DNA of 64,000 nucleotides, taken from Porphyrobacter sp. ULC335. Its GTDB lineage: Bacteria; Pseudomonadota; Alphaproteobacteria; Sphingomonadales; Sphingomonadaceae. Position 1 is the first letter of the stretch; each line of letters starts with the position of its first letter. The notes under the pieces were generated by a model. It saw only the letters and a program-made list of their open reading frames with translations. It was not told the DNA's origin and searched no databases. Position numbers and translations under genes: made by a program. Below are positions 1 through 9,297 of the stretch, in pieces. Location of the stretch: assembly GCF_025917005.1 (NCBI RefSeq), contig NZ_CP078091.1, forward strand, positions 2,790,001 to 2,854,000, in the 5' to 3' direction.

Positions 1-343
1 TCAGCGGGACCAGCGTCATGCCCTTGCGCTCCACCGCGCCGACGAACTTCTCGATCTCGCGTTCGTGCAGCAGCAATTTGCGCGGGCGGCGCGGCTCGTG
101 GTTGAGGCGGTTGCCGTGGCTGTATTCGGGAATATTGGCGTTGATCAGCCACACTTGCCCGTCCTTCACCTCGGCATAGCTTTCCGCGATGCTCGCCTCG
201 CCCGCCCGCAGCGCCTTCACCTCGGTGCCTTGCAAGGCCAGCCCGGCCTCGAAAGTGTCCTCTATATAGTAGTCGAACCGCGCGCGGCGGTTCTCGGCGA
301 CGATCTTGAGCTTGTCGAAGGTTACGGGTTTGGGGCGTGCCAT
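1..343 (-). CDS. smpB: SsrA-binding protein SmpB (3' end cut by window start)
   Basis: SmpB binds tmRNA and brings it to stalled ribosomes in trans-translation. The reverse complement starts at an ATG at 343 ([19 protein letters not shown]) and runs open to base 1, giving about 114 residues of a protein usually near 155-160. The SmpB core is plain: [34 protein letters not shown], then NIPEYSHGN and [16 protein letters not shown]. Only the C-terminal part that enters the decoding centre is missing. dapA lies nearby on the same strand; the smpB-dapA association is familiar in alphaproteobacteria, although here a plus-strand hydrolase gene separates them. Confidence 0.95.
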   Translation of the reverse strand, partial: MARPKPVTFDKLKIVAENRRARFDYYIEDTFEAGLALQGTEVKALRAGEASIAESYAEVKDGQVWLINANIPEYSHGNRLNHEPRRPRKLLLHEREIEKFVGAVERKGMTLVPL

Positions 344-465
344 AAGGGGGGGCGATGTAGTGGCTGGGCCGCGAAAAAGCGAGGGGGCAAAACATTACCG
401 TGCTTTGCGCTTTGCGCGGCGGCGGTTTAGCGTCACCTTCCGGGCAGCAGGGGAACTCCGCGCGC

Positions 466-1530
466 ATGACCACGCCAGAGCCGTTCATCATCGCAGGCAC
501 CAGTGTCGCCCCCGGCACAGCCAGCGATGTCGCCTTCCCGATCACGACGCTGGCAACCGGCACGTCCTCGTCACTGGCGGTGCGGGTTCTGCACGGCGCG
601 CGGCCCGGCCCGGCGGTGTTCGTCAGCGCTGCGATCCACGGGGACGAGATTATCGGCACGGCAGTGATCCAGCGGCTCGCGCAGGAGCTGGATCCTGCGG
701 CGTTGGCGGGAACGGTGCTGCTGGTGCCGGTCGCCAATATCTTCGGCTTCATCACCCATTCGCGCTACCTGCCCGACCGGCGCGATCTCAACCGCAGCTT
801 CCCCGGAAGCGCAGGGGGATCGCTCGCCGGGCAGCTGGCGCATGTTTTCTACCGCGAGGTGGTGGCGCGCTGCACGCTGGGCATCGATATCCATTCGGCG
901 GCGATACACCGCTACAACCTCCCCCAGATCCGCATCGCCGCGGGCAACCGGCGGCTGGTGGAGCTGGCAATGGCGTTCGGCGCGCCCGTCATCATCGAGA
1001 GTCCCCTGCGCGATGGTTCGCTGCGCGATCAGGCGCAGAAGCACGGGGTCGAAATGCTGCTGATGGAGGCCGGCGAGGCGCTGCGGTTTGACCGCCTGTC
1101 GATTGAAACCGGGGTTGAGGGCGTGGAGCGGGTGCTCGCCCACCTCGGCATGATCGAAGCGGATGACGGCCTGAGCGCGGTCGGCATTCCGGCGCGGGCG
1201 AACCGTTCGGTCTGGGTGCGGTCTCCGCGTGGCGGGGTGGCGCAGATGGTGCGCGAATCCGGCGATCCGGTGCGGAAAGGCGATCTGCTCGGCTGCGTCG
1301 CAGGCCTGTTCGGCGAGGAAGCCGAGGAGATGGTCAGCCCGGTCGACGGGATCATCATCGGCCACGCCACCCTGCCCGTCGTCCACCAGGGCGACGCCCT
1401 GTTCCACATCGCCGCCATCGACCACCCCGAGCGGGTCGGCGCGCAGATCGATTCGATCACCGAAGCGATTCTGGCGAGCGAACCGCAGGGGAGCGCCCAA
1501 CGCCTGCTGGACGAGGACGAGGTGGTTTAG
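466..1530 (+). CDS. Succinylglutamate desuccinylase/aspartoacylase (M14-like) family protein
   Basis: A zinc-dependent deacylase of the AstE/AspA branch of the carboxypeptidase fold, 354 residues from the ATG at 466. An upstream in-frame ATG at 400 would add 22 unconserved residues, so I prefer 466. The HGDE zinc motif is near residue 55, a DLNRSFPG segment follows, and DIHSA near residue 143 supplies the third metal ligand and substrate pocket. The C-terminal third (RSPRGGVAQM...GDPVRKGDLLG) resembles the biotinyl/lipoyl-like beta domain found in this subfamily. The substrate cannot be told from sequence. Its stop overlaps the convergent dapA stop by four bases. Confidence 0.85.
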   Translation: MTTPEPFIIAGTSVAPGTASDVAFPITTLATGTSSSLAVRVLHGARPGPAVFVSAAIHGDEIIGTAVIQRLAQELDPAALAGTVLLVPVANIFGFITHSRYLPDRRDLNRSFPGSAGGSLAGQLAHVFYREVVARCTLGIDIHSAAIHRYNLPQIRIAAGNRRLVELAMAFGAPVIIESPLRDGSLRDQAQKHGVEMLLMEAGEALRFDRLSIETGVEGVERVLAHLGMIEADDGLSAVGIPARANRSVWVRSPRGGVAQMVRESGDPVRKGDLLGCVAGLFGEEAEEMVSPVDGIIIGHATLPVVHQGDALFHIAAIDHPERVGAQIDSITEAILASEPQGSAQRLLDEDEVV

Positions 1531-2414
1531 GCGGGGATGACCCCCGCGAGAACCAGCGCCTCATCCACCGCGCGGCGGGCTTCGTCCGAGCACTCGACCA
1601 GCGGCAAGCGCACTTCCGGTTCGATCCACTGGTGGACGCGGCTCAGCGCATACTTCACCGGCGCGGGGCTCGCGTCGGAGAACATCGCGTAGTGCAGCGG
1701 GAACAGGCGGTCGTTCAGTTGCCGCGCCTTCTTCAATTCGTTCGCTGCGATAGCTTCGTGGAACTCGGCGCACAGCTTGGGCGCGACATTGGCCGTCACC
1801 GAGATGCAGCCTCGCCCGCCCGCCGCCGCGTGGGGGAGCCACAATTCGTCATTGCCGGAAAGCTGGCAGAACTCGCGCCCGATGCCCATGCGGTGATCGG
1901 CGACGCGGCTCAGGTCCCCGCTCGCGTCCTTGATGGCGATGATCCGGTCGGGATACTTGCGCACCAATTCGACCACCGTGTCGTCGAGAATATCGGTCAC
2001 CGTGCGCGCGGGCACATTATAGAGCACGATCGGCAGGTCGCAGTTTTCCGCGAGATAACTGAAATGCGCGATCAACCCGCGCTGGCTCGGGCGGTTGTAG
2101 TACGGGGCAACGCACAGCCCTGCTGCCGCGCCAGCCTTTTTGGCGAAGTTCATGTGCAGCTGCGCATTGCGCGTGTCGTTCGATCCGCAGCCCGCGATCA
2201 CCGGCACGCGGCCCGCCGCCTGCTCGATGCACACTTCGATCACACGGTGATGCTCGGCGTTGGAAAGGGTCGATGCCTCACCCGTCGTGCCGCAGGGGAC
2301 AAGCGCGGCGCTGCCGTTCTCGATCTGCCAGTCGACCAGCCGCCGGAACGCGACCTCATCGAACGCTCCGCCGCGAAAAGGAGTCACCAGAGCGGGTATC
2401 GAACCGCTGAACAT
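1527..2414 (-). CDS. dapA: 4-hydroxy-tetrahydrodipicolinate synthase
   Basis: DapA condenses pyruvate with aspartate semialdehyde, the committed step to diaminopimelate and lysine. The protein is 295 residues, normal for the family. It begins MFSGSIPALVTPFRGG and has the substrate-binding GTTGE motif near residue 43, the catalytic Tyr in LYNVPARTV and the Schiff-base Lys in AIKDASGD. DapA and a murein transglycosylase are divergent, with about 95 bp between start codons, so the two promoters must lie in that gap. The product feeds peptidoglycan as well as lysine synthesis, which fits the divergent neighbour's wall role, though this is only a contextual remark. Confidence 0.95.
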   Translation of the reverse strand: MFSGSIPALVTPFRGGAFDEVAFRRLVDWQIENGSAALVPCGTTGEASTLSNAEHHRVIEVCIEQAAGRVPVIAGCGSNDTRNAQLHMNFAKKAGAAAGLCVAPYYNRPSQRGLIAHFSYLAENCDLPIVLYNVPARTVTDILDDTVVELVRKYPDRIIAIKDASGDLSRVADHRMGIGREFCQLSGNDELWLPHAAAGGRGCISVTANVAPKLCAEFHEAIAANELKKARQLNDRLFPLHYAMFSDASPAPVKYALSRVHQWIEPEVRLPLVECSDEARRAVDEALVLAGVIPA

Positions 2415-2510
2415 TGCCTTTGTCCTGCCTTCATCGCTAGATATCGGAATAAGAGGGTCTCTCCCCCGTTATCCCATCGTTCAGCGCCTGATAAGGAGCC
2501 GATTGGCACT

Positions 2511-4475
2511 ATGTCCAGCATGGTCCGTAAGTTTTTGAATTCGTCACGGATATATGCTGCCAGTCTCGCGATCGGGACGGGTCTGACGTTCGGCGCGCCG
2601 CTGGCTGCGCAGGATTGGGGCAACAGCAACGATCTCGTCGCCCGTCAGCCCACGGCCATCGACGCCGCTTTGGCGCGTTGGGAAGTGCTGCAGGCCAGCC
2701 GCACCCATACCTTCGCCGACTATGCGGGTTTCGTGCTTGCCTACCCCACCTTCCCGCGCATCGACATCCTGCGCCAGCGGGCCGAAGCCGCGCTGGAGAA
2801 TGAAGCCCCGCCGCAGGCCGATTTGCTGCGCTACTTCGATGCCAACCCGCCGCTCACCAACCCGGCTCGCGCGCGTTACGCCCTGGCGCTCGCTGCGGTG
2901 CAGCGGCCCGAAGCCCTGTCCGAAGCGCGCAAGGCATGGCGCGGCGGCGCGATGAGCGATCCGGTCGAGCTGTATCTCGTCGGGCTTTACGGTGCGCAGT
3001 TCACGCCGGACGATCACGCGGTGCGGATGGATGCGCTGCTGTGGCAGGGCAAGGCCGATGCCGCCTCGCGCCAGCTGGTGAACCTTCCCGAAGCCGAGCG
3101 GCCCCTCGCCCTCGCCCGCCTGTCACTGCTGCGCGGTGCGCGGCCAGAGGCGGCCGGAATCGCCGTTCCTCCCGGGGCCGAGGCCGATCCGGGCTATGTC
3201 TTCAATCTCGTGAAGTTCCTGCGCTCGACCGGCCAGAACGGCGAGGCCGCGCGAGTGTTCACCAACCGCCCCGCCTTTGTCCGCCCGGCGCGCGAGCCCG
3301 AGGCCTTTGTCGGCCAGCTGCTCGATCTCGCGGAAGTCTCCGGCGCAGGGGATGCCGCGCGGATTGCCGGTGCCACGCAAGACCTGTTCGCCCCCGGCAC
3401 CGATTTGTCGCTCACCAGCTTCACTTTGCGCGACCGGCTGACCGATCTGATGTGGCTGGGCGGCACCAAGGCGCTGTGGCAGCTGGGCGACGGAACCACC
3501 GCCGCGCCGCTGTTTGCGCGCTATGGCGATGCAGCCAAGACGCCGCTGACCAAGGCCAAGGGCTATTTCTGGGCTGGACGCGCCGCGCGTCAGGCCGGAT
3601 TGAGCGCTGAGGCAACGCGCTATTTCGAAATGGCAGCGCGCTGGCCTGATTACTATTACGGCCAGCTCGCGCTGTCGGCGCTTGGCCGTCCGATGCCGGG
3701 CTTTGCCGGTCTCCCCCAGCCTGCGATGGATGCCAGCGTTCGCGCCGAGTTCGAAAGCCGCCCCGTCGTCAAGGCGATCCGCGCGCTCGCCAAGAACCGC
3801 CGCGACTGGCGCACCGAACGCCGCTTCTTCGAAGCTCTTGGTGACGAGGCCGATACGCCCACCGAAATGCTGATGGCCGCGATGCTCGCCAACGAAGTCG
3901 GGCTGGACGAGATGGCCGTGGTGCTCGGCATGAAGGCGGGCGAGAACGGGTTGTCGGGGCTTGAGCGGATCGGATTCCCGGTCGTCTCCACGCCGTCTGC
4001 GGTCAATGACTGGGTGATGGTCCACGCGATCGGTCGGCAGGAAAGCGAATTCGACCGCACCCGTGTCAGCCATGCCGGCGCGCGGGGGCTGATGCAGCTG
4101 ATGCCCGGCACCGCACGCGAACAGGCGGGCAAGCTCGGCATGAATTACATGGCCGCCGATCTGATCGGCGCGCCGCATTACAACATCCAGTTGGGTGACG
4201 CCTATTTCGCGCGGATGATGAGCTATTACGGCGGGGCCTACCCGCTCGCCGTGGGCGCTTACAATGCCGGGCCGGGACGCGTGAACGAATGGCTGCGCAA
4301 GAACGGCGATCCGCGCACCGGCGCAATCGACTGGGTGACCTGGGTCGAGAAGATCCCCGCCAATTTCGAGACGCGCTATTACATCATGCGCGTCATCGGC
4401 AATGCGGTGACCTATTCGCACATGTATCCCGAAACCGCAGGCCTGCCGCGCCCCGTCGACACCTTCCTGCGCTGA
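2511..4475 (+). CDS. Soluble lytic murein transglycosylase (Slt family)
   Basis: A periplasmic enzyme that cleaves the MurNAc-GlcNAc bond with 1,6-anhydro ring formation. It has 654 residues from the ATG at 2511. That start is preferred over much longer upstream extensions because AGGAG sits at about 2494-2498 and the product then opens with a signal peptide (ASLAIGTGLTFGAPLAAQ). The middle is alpha-helical and repeat-like, as in the Slt70 superhelical U-domain. The C-terminal SLT domain carries the catalytic Glu in GRQESEFD, then GARGLMQLMPGTA and AVGAYNAGPGRV. Length and layout match Slt70-type enzymes. Confidence 0.92.
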   Translation: MSSMVRKFLNSSRIYAASLAIGTGLTFGAPLAAQDWGNSNDLVARQPTAIDAALARWEVLQASRTHTFADYAGFVLAYPTFPRIDILRQRAEAALENEAPPQADLLRYFDANPPLTNPARARYALALAAVQRPEALSEARKAWRGGAMSDPVELYLVGLYGAQFTPDDHAVRMDALLWQGKADAASRQLVNLPEAERPLALARLSLLRGARPEAAGIAVPPGAEADPGYVFNLVKFLRSTGQNGEAARVFTNRPAFVRPAREPEAFVGQLLDLAEVSGAGDAARIAGATQDLFAPGTDLSLTSFTLRDRLTDLMWLGGTKALWQLGDGTTAAPLFARYGDAAKTPLTKAKGYFWAGRAARQAGLSAEATRYFEMAARWPDYYYGQLALSALGRPMPGFAGLPQPAMDASVRAEFESRPVVKAIRALAKNRRDWRTERRFFEALGDEADTPTEMLMAAMLANEVGLDEMAVVLGMKAGENGLSGLERIGFPVVSTPSAVNDWVMVHAIGRQESEFDRTRVSHAGARGLMQLMPGTAREQAGKLGMNYMAADLIGAPHYNIQLGDAYFARMMSYYGGAYPLAVGAYNAGPGRVNEWLRKNGDPRTGAIDWVTWVEKIPANFETRYYIMRVIGNAVTYSHMYPETAGLPRPVDTFLR

Positions 4476-4492
4476 GCAATGAAGCCGCGCCA

Positions 4493-4972
4493 ATGAAGGT
4501 TCAGGGGGCACCGATCACGCCAGCGGGGATGGCCGCGCTCAAGGCGCGCTATGATCACCTGCTCGGCACAGAGCGTCCGGCGATTGTCGAGATCGTCAGC
4601 TGGGCGGCAGGCAATGGCGACCGCTCGGAGAACGGCGATTACCTCTATGGCCGCAAGAAGATGCGCGAAATCGACCGCGAGCTGACCCATCTGATCAAGC
4701 GGATGAAGGCGCTGCGGGTGGTCGATCCGGCAGCACAGATCGACCGCGGCCGCGTGTTCTTCGGCGCGAAGGTCGAAATCGCGGACGAGGATGACAATCG
4801 CCAGACCGTGCAACTGGTGGGCGACGACGAACAGGACGCGGGCGCAGGCCGGATCGGCTGGAACTCCCCGCTGGCGCGCGCGCTGCGCGGAGCTGGCGTG
4901 GGCGATCTGCGCATTGTCACTCTGCCCTCGGGCACGCGCGAGTGGGAAGTGTTGGCGATTGCTTACGACTGA
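4493..4972 (+). CDS. greB: Transcription elongation factor GreB
   Basis: Gre factors enter the RNA polymerase secondary channel and stimulate cleavage of backtracked RNA. This 159-residue protein has an N-terminal coiled coil with the acidic tip (NGDRSENGDYLYG near residues 42-54) and the KKMREIDREL segment typical of GreB rather than GreA, then the FKBP-like C-terminal domain. It starts 17 bp after the transglycosylase stop, so the two may be co-transcribed. Its last ten bases overlap the convergent kptA gene. Confidence 0.9.
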   Translation: MKVQGAPITPAGMAALKARYDHLLGTERPAIVEIVSWAAGNGDRSENGDYLYGRKKMREIDRELTHLIKRMKALRVVDPAAQIDRGRVFFGAKVEIADEDDNRQTVQLVGDDEQDAGAGRIGWNSPLARALRGAGVGDLRIVTLPSGTREWEVLAIAYD

Positions 4973-5520
4973 GTGGAATCCAGCCGCCGGAGAAATTGCG
5001 GCGGCACCGTTTCGACCAGCCAGACACCATTGCTCGACAGCGCGAAGGCAAAGCCCGCCGCCCCCATCGCCGCTGCATCAACCGCGAGAATGATTGCCGA
5101 CCCGCGCCGCTGCCCGACCCGGGTCGCGGTTTCAATGTCCGGGGACAGATGCACATGATGGCGTTGTTGCCGGGTCAGACCCTCCTGCATGATCGCCGGA
5201 AGAAATTTCTCCACCGTACCGTGAAACAGCACCGGTGGCGGTGTGGCGGCTTCCCAGCTTCCTTCGACCGCGACCGAATGCCCCTGCCTTGCACGGATGC
5301 GATGGCCATCTTCCGACAGTTCGAACCGGCTCTTTTCATTCTCCGCAACCACCGCGCGCAGCAGGTCGGGCGAGGTTTCCAGACCATCGCGTTGCAACGC
5401 AAGCAGCACCGCATGGGTCTCTGCCCACCCGCCAGGATCGAGCGTGATTCCGCCCTGCTCCGGCGCGTGCCGCAGCCAGTAGGACAGGGCCTTTGAGCGT
5501 TTGCGATGCTGATCCGACAT
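4963..5520 (-). CDS. kptA: RNA 2'-phosphotransferase, KptA/Tpt1 family
   Basis: KptA/Tpt1 enzymes transfer an internal RNA 2'-phosphate to NAD+. The chosen ATG at 5520 gives 185 residues beginning MSDQHRKRSKALSYWLRHAP, which contains the family LSYxLRH motif. Further motifs are LFHGT, an Arg/His-rich HHVHLSPD strand, RRGSAIILAVD and NGVWLVETVPP. A longer frame to 5682 lacks conservation upstream. The canonical role is in tRNA splicing, which is not expected for this organism, so the bacterial substrate is unknown; the family can also remove 2'-phosphate or ADP-ribosylate nucleic-acid ends. Convergent overlap with greB is ten bases. Confidence 0.88.
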   Translation of the reverse strand: MSDQHRKRSKALSYWLRHAPEQGGITLDPGGWAETHAVLLALQRDGLETSPDLLRAVVAENEKSRFELSEDGHRIRARQGHSVAVEGSWEAATPPPVLFHGTVEKFLPAIMQEGLTRQQRHHVHLSPDIETATRVGQRRGSAIILAVDAAAMGAAGFAFALSSNGVWLVETVPPQFLRRLDSTQS

Positions 5521-5566
5521 ACGCGCGGTGTTGCAAATTCGCCGACACTGGGCAATCGGGGTCAAC

Positions 5567-6055
5567 ATGCTTCCCCGCGTGACCGCCCTCGCCTGTGCCC
5601 TGGCTGCCACGATCGCCGCGCCGCTGGCTGCGCGCGAGAGCCTTGGCGTGTATGAAAGCTGGGCCGCCTTCAAGGATGCCAAGCCGCAGCGCTGCTATGC
5701 CATCGCCAAGGCGCAAGGATCACCCGCCGCGCCTGCCTATGCCACCGTCTCGCATTGGCCGGACAAGAAGGTGCGCGGGGCGGTGCATCTGGTGTTGTCC
5801 CGCGATGTTGCCGACAAGGCATCGGTGCGGCTGGCGGTGGGGGACAAGCGCTTCGATCTTGTCGCCAAGGGGCGCAATGCCTGGGCGGCGGATGCGCGCG
5901 ATGATGCCGCGATCATCGCCGCTCTGCGCTCTGCAGCGCGGATGAGCGTCTCGGCAAAAGGCGCAAAGGGCGGGGTTTTCACGGACCGCTACACGCTGGC
6001 GGGCGCGGCCACGGCGATCGATGCGGCCACAGTGGGATGTGCGCAAAGGCGCTGA
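5567..6055 (+). CDS. Secreted protein resembling invasion-associated locus B (IalB) family
   Basis: A 162-residue protein from the ATG at 5567 with a clear signal peptide ([17 protein letters not shown]). The mature part has WAAF near the N-terminus, an early Cys (KPQRCYA), an [10 protein letters not shown] segment and a C-terminal [11 protein letters not shown]...C pattern. This layout, one Cys near each end of the mature domain and a D-Y-(S/T)-L-aliphatic-G motif, is that of IalB-like proteins. The match is from memory of the family pattern and is moderate. It starts 46 bp from the divergent kptA start. Role unknown; likely periplasmic or outer-surface. Confidence 0.6.
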   Translation: MLPRVTALACALAATIAAPLAARESLGVYESWAAFKDAKPQRCYAIAKAQGSPAAPAYATVSHWPDKKVRGAVHLVLSRDVADKASVRLAVGDKRFDLVAKGRNAWAADARDDAAIIAALRSAARMSVSAKGAKGGVFTDRYTLAGAATAIDAATVGCAQRR

Positions 6056-6095
6056 CTGGTCAAACCGCACATCTGCGACTATATGCCCAGCCTCC

Positions 6096-7349
6096 ATGGC
6101 CGATACCGCACTCATGACCATTCCGGGCCTCGTTGACCCGGTCCCCGCTTCGCGCGACATCACGCCGCGTGCCGATGGCCGTGTCGATCTGATCGGCCTG
6201 CCCCGCCCGCGCATCCGCGAGCTGTTCGAGGAAGCCGGGCTCGATGCCAAGGCGGCCAAGCTGCGCGCCAAGCAGGTGTTCCATTGGCTCTATCACCGCG
6301 GCGTCACCGATTTCGAGGCGATGACCGACATCGCCAAGCCGATGCGCCCGTGGCTGGCGGAGCGCTTCGTGATCGGCCGCCCCGATGTTGTCGAGGCGCA
6401 GCACTCGGTTGACGGTACCCGCAAGTGGCTGCTGCGCACTGCCGACGGCCACGATTTCGAGATGGTGTTCATCCCCGACGAGACGCGCGGCACCCTGTGC
6501 GTTTCCTCGCAGGTCGGCTGCACCCTCACCTGTTCGTTCTGCCACACCGGCACCATGAAGCTGGTCCGCAACCTCACCCCGGGCGAGATCGTCGGGCAGG
6601 TGATGCTGGCGCGCGATGCATTGGGCGAATGGCCGAAAGGCTCGATGGTCAGCGATGCCGACGCGATCGACGAGGATGACGAGGCGGGTCACTACACCGC
6701 CGATGGCCGGTTGCTCACCAACATCGTGATGATGGGCATGGGTGAGCCCCTGTATAATTTCGATCACGTTCGCGATGCATTGAAGCTGGTGATGGACGGC
6801 GACGGCCTCGCCCTGTCGAAGCGGCGCATCACCCTTTCGACCAGCGGCGTCATCCCGATGATGGAGCGCTGCGGCGAGGAGATCGGCGTGAACCTGGCGG
6901 TCTCGCTCCACGGCGTGCGCAAGGAAGTGCGCGATGAACTGGTGCCGCTCAACAAGAAATACGGGATCGAGCAGCTGCTTCAGGCCTGCGCCGACTATCC
7001 CGGTGCCAGCAATGCGCGGCGCATCACCTTTGAATATGTGATGATCCGCGACAAGAACGACAGCGATGATGACGCGCGCGAGCTTGTCCGCCTGCTGCGC
7101 CAGTTCAACCTGCCGGCCAAGGTCAACCTGATCCCCTTCAACCCCTGGCCCGGTGCGGGTTACGAAACCTCGACGCCTGATCGTATCCGCAGTTTCTCGC
7201 AGATCGTGTTCGAGGGCGGCTTCTCCGCTCCGGTGCGCACGCCGCGCGGGCGTGATATCGACGCGGCCTGCGGGCAGTTGAAGACGGCAGCCGAGAAGAA
7301 GTCCCGCGCCCAACGCGACCGCGAGGCGGCAGAAGCAGCAGGCGCGTGA
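6096..7349 (+). CDS. rlmN: Dual-specificity RNA methyltransferase RlmN (23S A2503 / tRNA A37 C2-methyladenosine)
   Basis: A radical-SAM methylase of 417 residues. The radical-SAM cluster motif is CTLTCSFC (C-x3-C-x2-C), preceded by [52 protein letters not shown] and [10 protein letters not shown] are all RlmN signatures, and the second conserved Cys pair is present. An acidic linker ([12 protein letters not shown]) in the middle is longer than in E. coli RlmN. ATG at 6096 is preferred; 6114 is an alternative. It is the first gene of a tight three-gene operon: its stop overlaps the next gene's start by four bases. Confidence 0.95.
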   Translation: MADTALMTIPGLVDPVPASRDITPRADGRVDLIGLPRPRIRELFEEAGLDAKAAKLRAKQVFHWLYHRGVTDFEAMTDIAKPMRPWLAERFVIGRPDVVEAQHSVDGTRKWLLRTADGHDFEMVFIPDETRGTLCVSSQVGCTLTCSFCHTGTMKLVRNLTPGEIVGQVMLARDALGEWPKGSMVSDADAIDEDDEAGHYTADGRLLTNIVMMGMGEPLYNFDHVRDALKLVMDGDGLALSKRRITLSTSGVIPMMERCGEEIGVNLAVSLHGVRKEVRDELVPLNKKYGIEQLLQACADYPGASNARRITFEYVMIRDKNDSDDDARELVRLLRQFNLPAKVNLIPFNPWPGAGYETSTPDRIRSFSQIVFEGGFSAPVRTPRGRDIDAACGQLKTAAEKKSRAQRDREAAEAAGA

Positions 7350-7942
7350 GCACCGATCCCGATACGATTGCCTTCTACCAGACCCGCGCACCGCATTATG
7401 TGCTGAAGTTCGGTCAGGCGCATTCCTATCAGCTTGATCCCTTCCTCGACCAACTGCCTGTGGGCGGACGCGTGCTCGAACTCGGCTGCGGCGGCGGGCA
7501 GGATGCGGCGCGGATCGCCGCGCGCGGGTTCGCGGTCGATGCGACCGATGCGACACCTGCCATGGTCGCCAAGGCCAACGAACGTTGGGGTGTGGGCGCG
7601 CGCGTCATGGCCTTTGAAGAGCTCGATGCCGAGGCCGCCTATGACGGCGTCTGGGCCCATGCCAGCCTGCTCCACTGCCCCCGCGCTGCGCTGCCCGATG
7701 TGCTGGCCCGCATCCACCGCGCCTTGCGCCCCGGTGGCTGGCATTTCGCCAGCTACAAACTCGGGGACCAAGAGGCCCGCGATACTCTTGGCCGGTTCTA
7801 CAACTTTCCCGCTGCCGATTGGCTTGCGGCGCAATACAGCGCGATTCCCGGCTGGGAGATCGTCGATACCCGGCATTACATGGCCGGCGGGTTCGACAAT
7901 GTGGAGCGCGACTGGATCGACCTTATCGTGAGGAAAGCATGA
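7346..7942 (+). CDS. Class I SAM-dependent methyltransferase
   Basis: A 198-residue protein with a GTG start inside the rlmN stop (GTGA overlap), which suggests translational coupling. SAM motif I is [16 protein letters not shown] near residue 42, motif II is [14 protein letters not shown], and [19 protein letters not shown] matches the methyltransferase type 11 post-II region. No substrate-specific domain is visible, so the substrate is unknown. Pairing with rlmN hints at an RNA or translation-related substrate, but only by context. Confidence 0.85.
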   Translation: MSTDPDTIAFYQTRAPHYVLKFGQAHSYQLDPFLDQLPVGGRVLELGCGGGQDAARIAARGFAVDATDATPAMVAKANERWGVGARVMAFEELDAEAAYDGVWAHASLLHCPRAALPDVLARIHRALRPGGWHFASYKLGDQEARDTLGRFYNFPAADWLAAQYSAIPGWEIVDTRHYMAGGFDNVERDWIDLIVRKA

Positions 7943-8592
7943 ACCGCTGGACTATCGAGGCCGTCTGCACCGGCACCGCCCGCCCCTTCAACGGCGCCGA
8001 ACTCAGCGCCATTGCCAAGCGCCCCCGCGAAGGGCGTGTGCAGGTGCTCGAAGAAGGCCTCGCGCCCGACGAACAGGCCGACCGGCGCGTGCATGGCGGG
8101 CCGGAGATGGCGCTGCATCTCTACCCGATGGATCACCATGACTGGTGGCGAGGGGAAATCGGCGATCATCCCGCACTCGCCGAACCCGGCGGCTTCGGAT
8201 CGAACCTCGCGGTCACCGGCCTCACCGAAGAGCACGTGCATATCGGTGACCGCTTCCGCCTGGGCCCAAGGGACAGGGGGGCGCTGATCGAGGTCAGCCA
8301 GCCGCGCCAGCCCTGCTGGAAGATCGAGCACCGCTTCGGCCACAAGGGCATGGTTGCGCGGATCATCACGAGCGGGCGTTCTGGATGGTACTTCCGCGTG
8401 CTCGAAACAGGCGAAGTGGCGGCCGGAGACTCGCTTGAGCGTGTCGCGATCGGTGCCAGCGACTGGAGCGTCGCGCGGGTGTTTCGGGCACTGGTTGCGG
8501 GCAAGGCAACCGCGGCGGAACTCGCCGAACTTGCCGCACTCGCGCCCCTCACCCCGCGCCTGCGAGAAAAGGCCGCAGCCAAACGTATCTGA
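7939..8592 (+). CDS. MOSC domain-containing protein (YiiM-like)
   Basis: A 217-residue protein whose ATG overlaps the preceding stop (ATGA). A MOSC beta-barrel covers roughly residues 20-165: RRVHGGPEMALHLY, FGSNLAVTGL and the conserved Cys in PRQPCWKIEHRFG. The C-terminal region resembles the YiiM-type helical 3-alpha domain. MOSC proteins handle molybdenum cofactor or N-hydroxylated compounds such as 6-hydroxylaminopurine. A molybdoenzyme pair lies 2.6 kb downstream but not in the same operon. Confidence 0.88.
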   Translation: MNRWTIEAVCTGTARPFNGAELSAIAKRPREGRVQVLEEGLAPDEQADRRVHGGPEMALHLYPMDHHDWWRGEIGDHPALAEPGGFGSNLAVTGLTEEHVHIGDRFRLGPRDRGALIEVSQPRQPCWKIEHRFGHKGMVARIITSGRSGWYFRVLETGEVAAGDSLERVAIGASDWSVARVFRALVAGKATAAELAELAALAPLTPRLREKAAAKRI

Positions 8593-8726
8593 GGCACGGT
8601 TCATCTTACCCCACGGCCAGCTGAACAAATCCTGCTGTTTCCTGAAAGCCGCGTTCATCCTGCGTTCGAGTAACCTGAACGAAAAGGGTCGGGCTCCATC
8701 GGGGAGCCGCCACAAGGATACGCAAT

Positions 8727-9173
8727 ATGAAACACCTTGCCCTGATCGCCGCCGCTGGTTCCATGGCCGCCTTTGCCGCTCCGGCGCAGGCCGCTGAACT
8801 GCCGGCCGCCCCCGCCCCCATTTTCGCGAGCTTCAACGATGGTGCCGCGCCCTTCACCTCGGTCGTCGCCTTTGACGATGACGACGACTGGCGCGACCGC
8901 CGCGACCGTCGCCGCTATCGCGACCGTGACCGCGATTGGGACGACCGCCGTCATGAAGGCCGCCGCGGCGATTACTGGCGCGACAATGATGGCCGCTGGC
9001 GCTGCCGTCGTGCCGACGGAACCACCGGCCTGCTGGTCGGCGCGGGCGTCGGCGCATTGCTCGGCCGGACCGTAGATACCCGCGGTGACCGCACTGTCGG
9101 CACCCTGCTCGGCGCGATTGGTGGCGGTCTGCTCGGCCGCGAAATCGACCGGGGCGGCGCACGCTGCCGCTAA
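8727..9173 (+). CDS. Glycine-zipper 2TM domain secreted protein, paralogue 1
   Basis: 148 residues. There is a signal peptide (LIAAAGSMAAFAAPAQA), then a very Arg/Asp-rich low-complexity stretch (DWRDRRDRRRYRDRDRDW) and a C-terminal glycine-zipper hairpin (GAGVGALLGR...GTLLGAIGGGLLGREID). Such Rick_17kDa/glycine-zipper proteins usually associate with the outer membrane, but this one has no lipobox Cys. The final segment is nearly identical to that of the next gene. Function unknown. Confidence 0.8.
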   Translation: MKHLALIAAAGSMAAFAAPAQAAELPAAPAPIFASFNDGAAPFTSVVAFDDDDDWRDRRDRRRYRDRDRDWDDRRHEGRRGDYWRDNDGRWRCRRADGTTGLLVGAGVGALLGRTVDTRGDRTVGTLLGAIGGGLLGREIDRGGARCR

Positions 9174-9297
9174 GCGGGCGGATCAGGGGCGGGCGTCCGG
9201 CTTGACCGGACACCGCCCCGCCGCCTCGCACTTTACTCTGCCGACTGCGTAACGGCAGCCAGCTCTCTCAGAAGCAGACAAACCAAAAGGAACTGCC

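Noticed and set aside
1632..2510. Long N-terminal extension of the lytic transglycosylase
   Set aside because: It runs antisense to dapA; the ATG at 2511 has an SD and begins a signal peptide.
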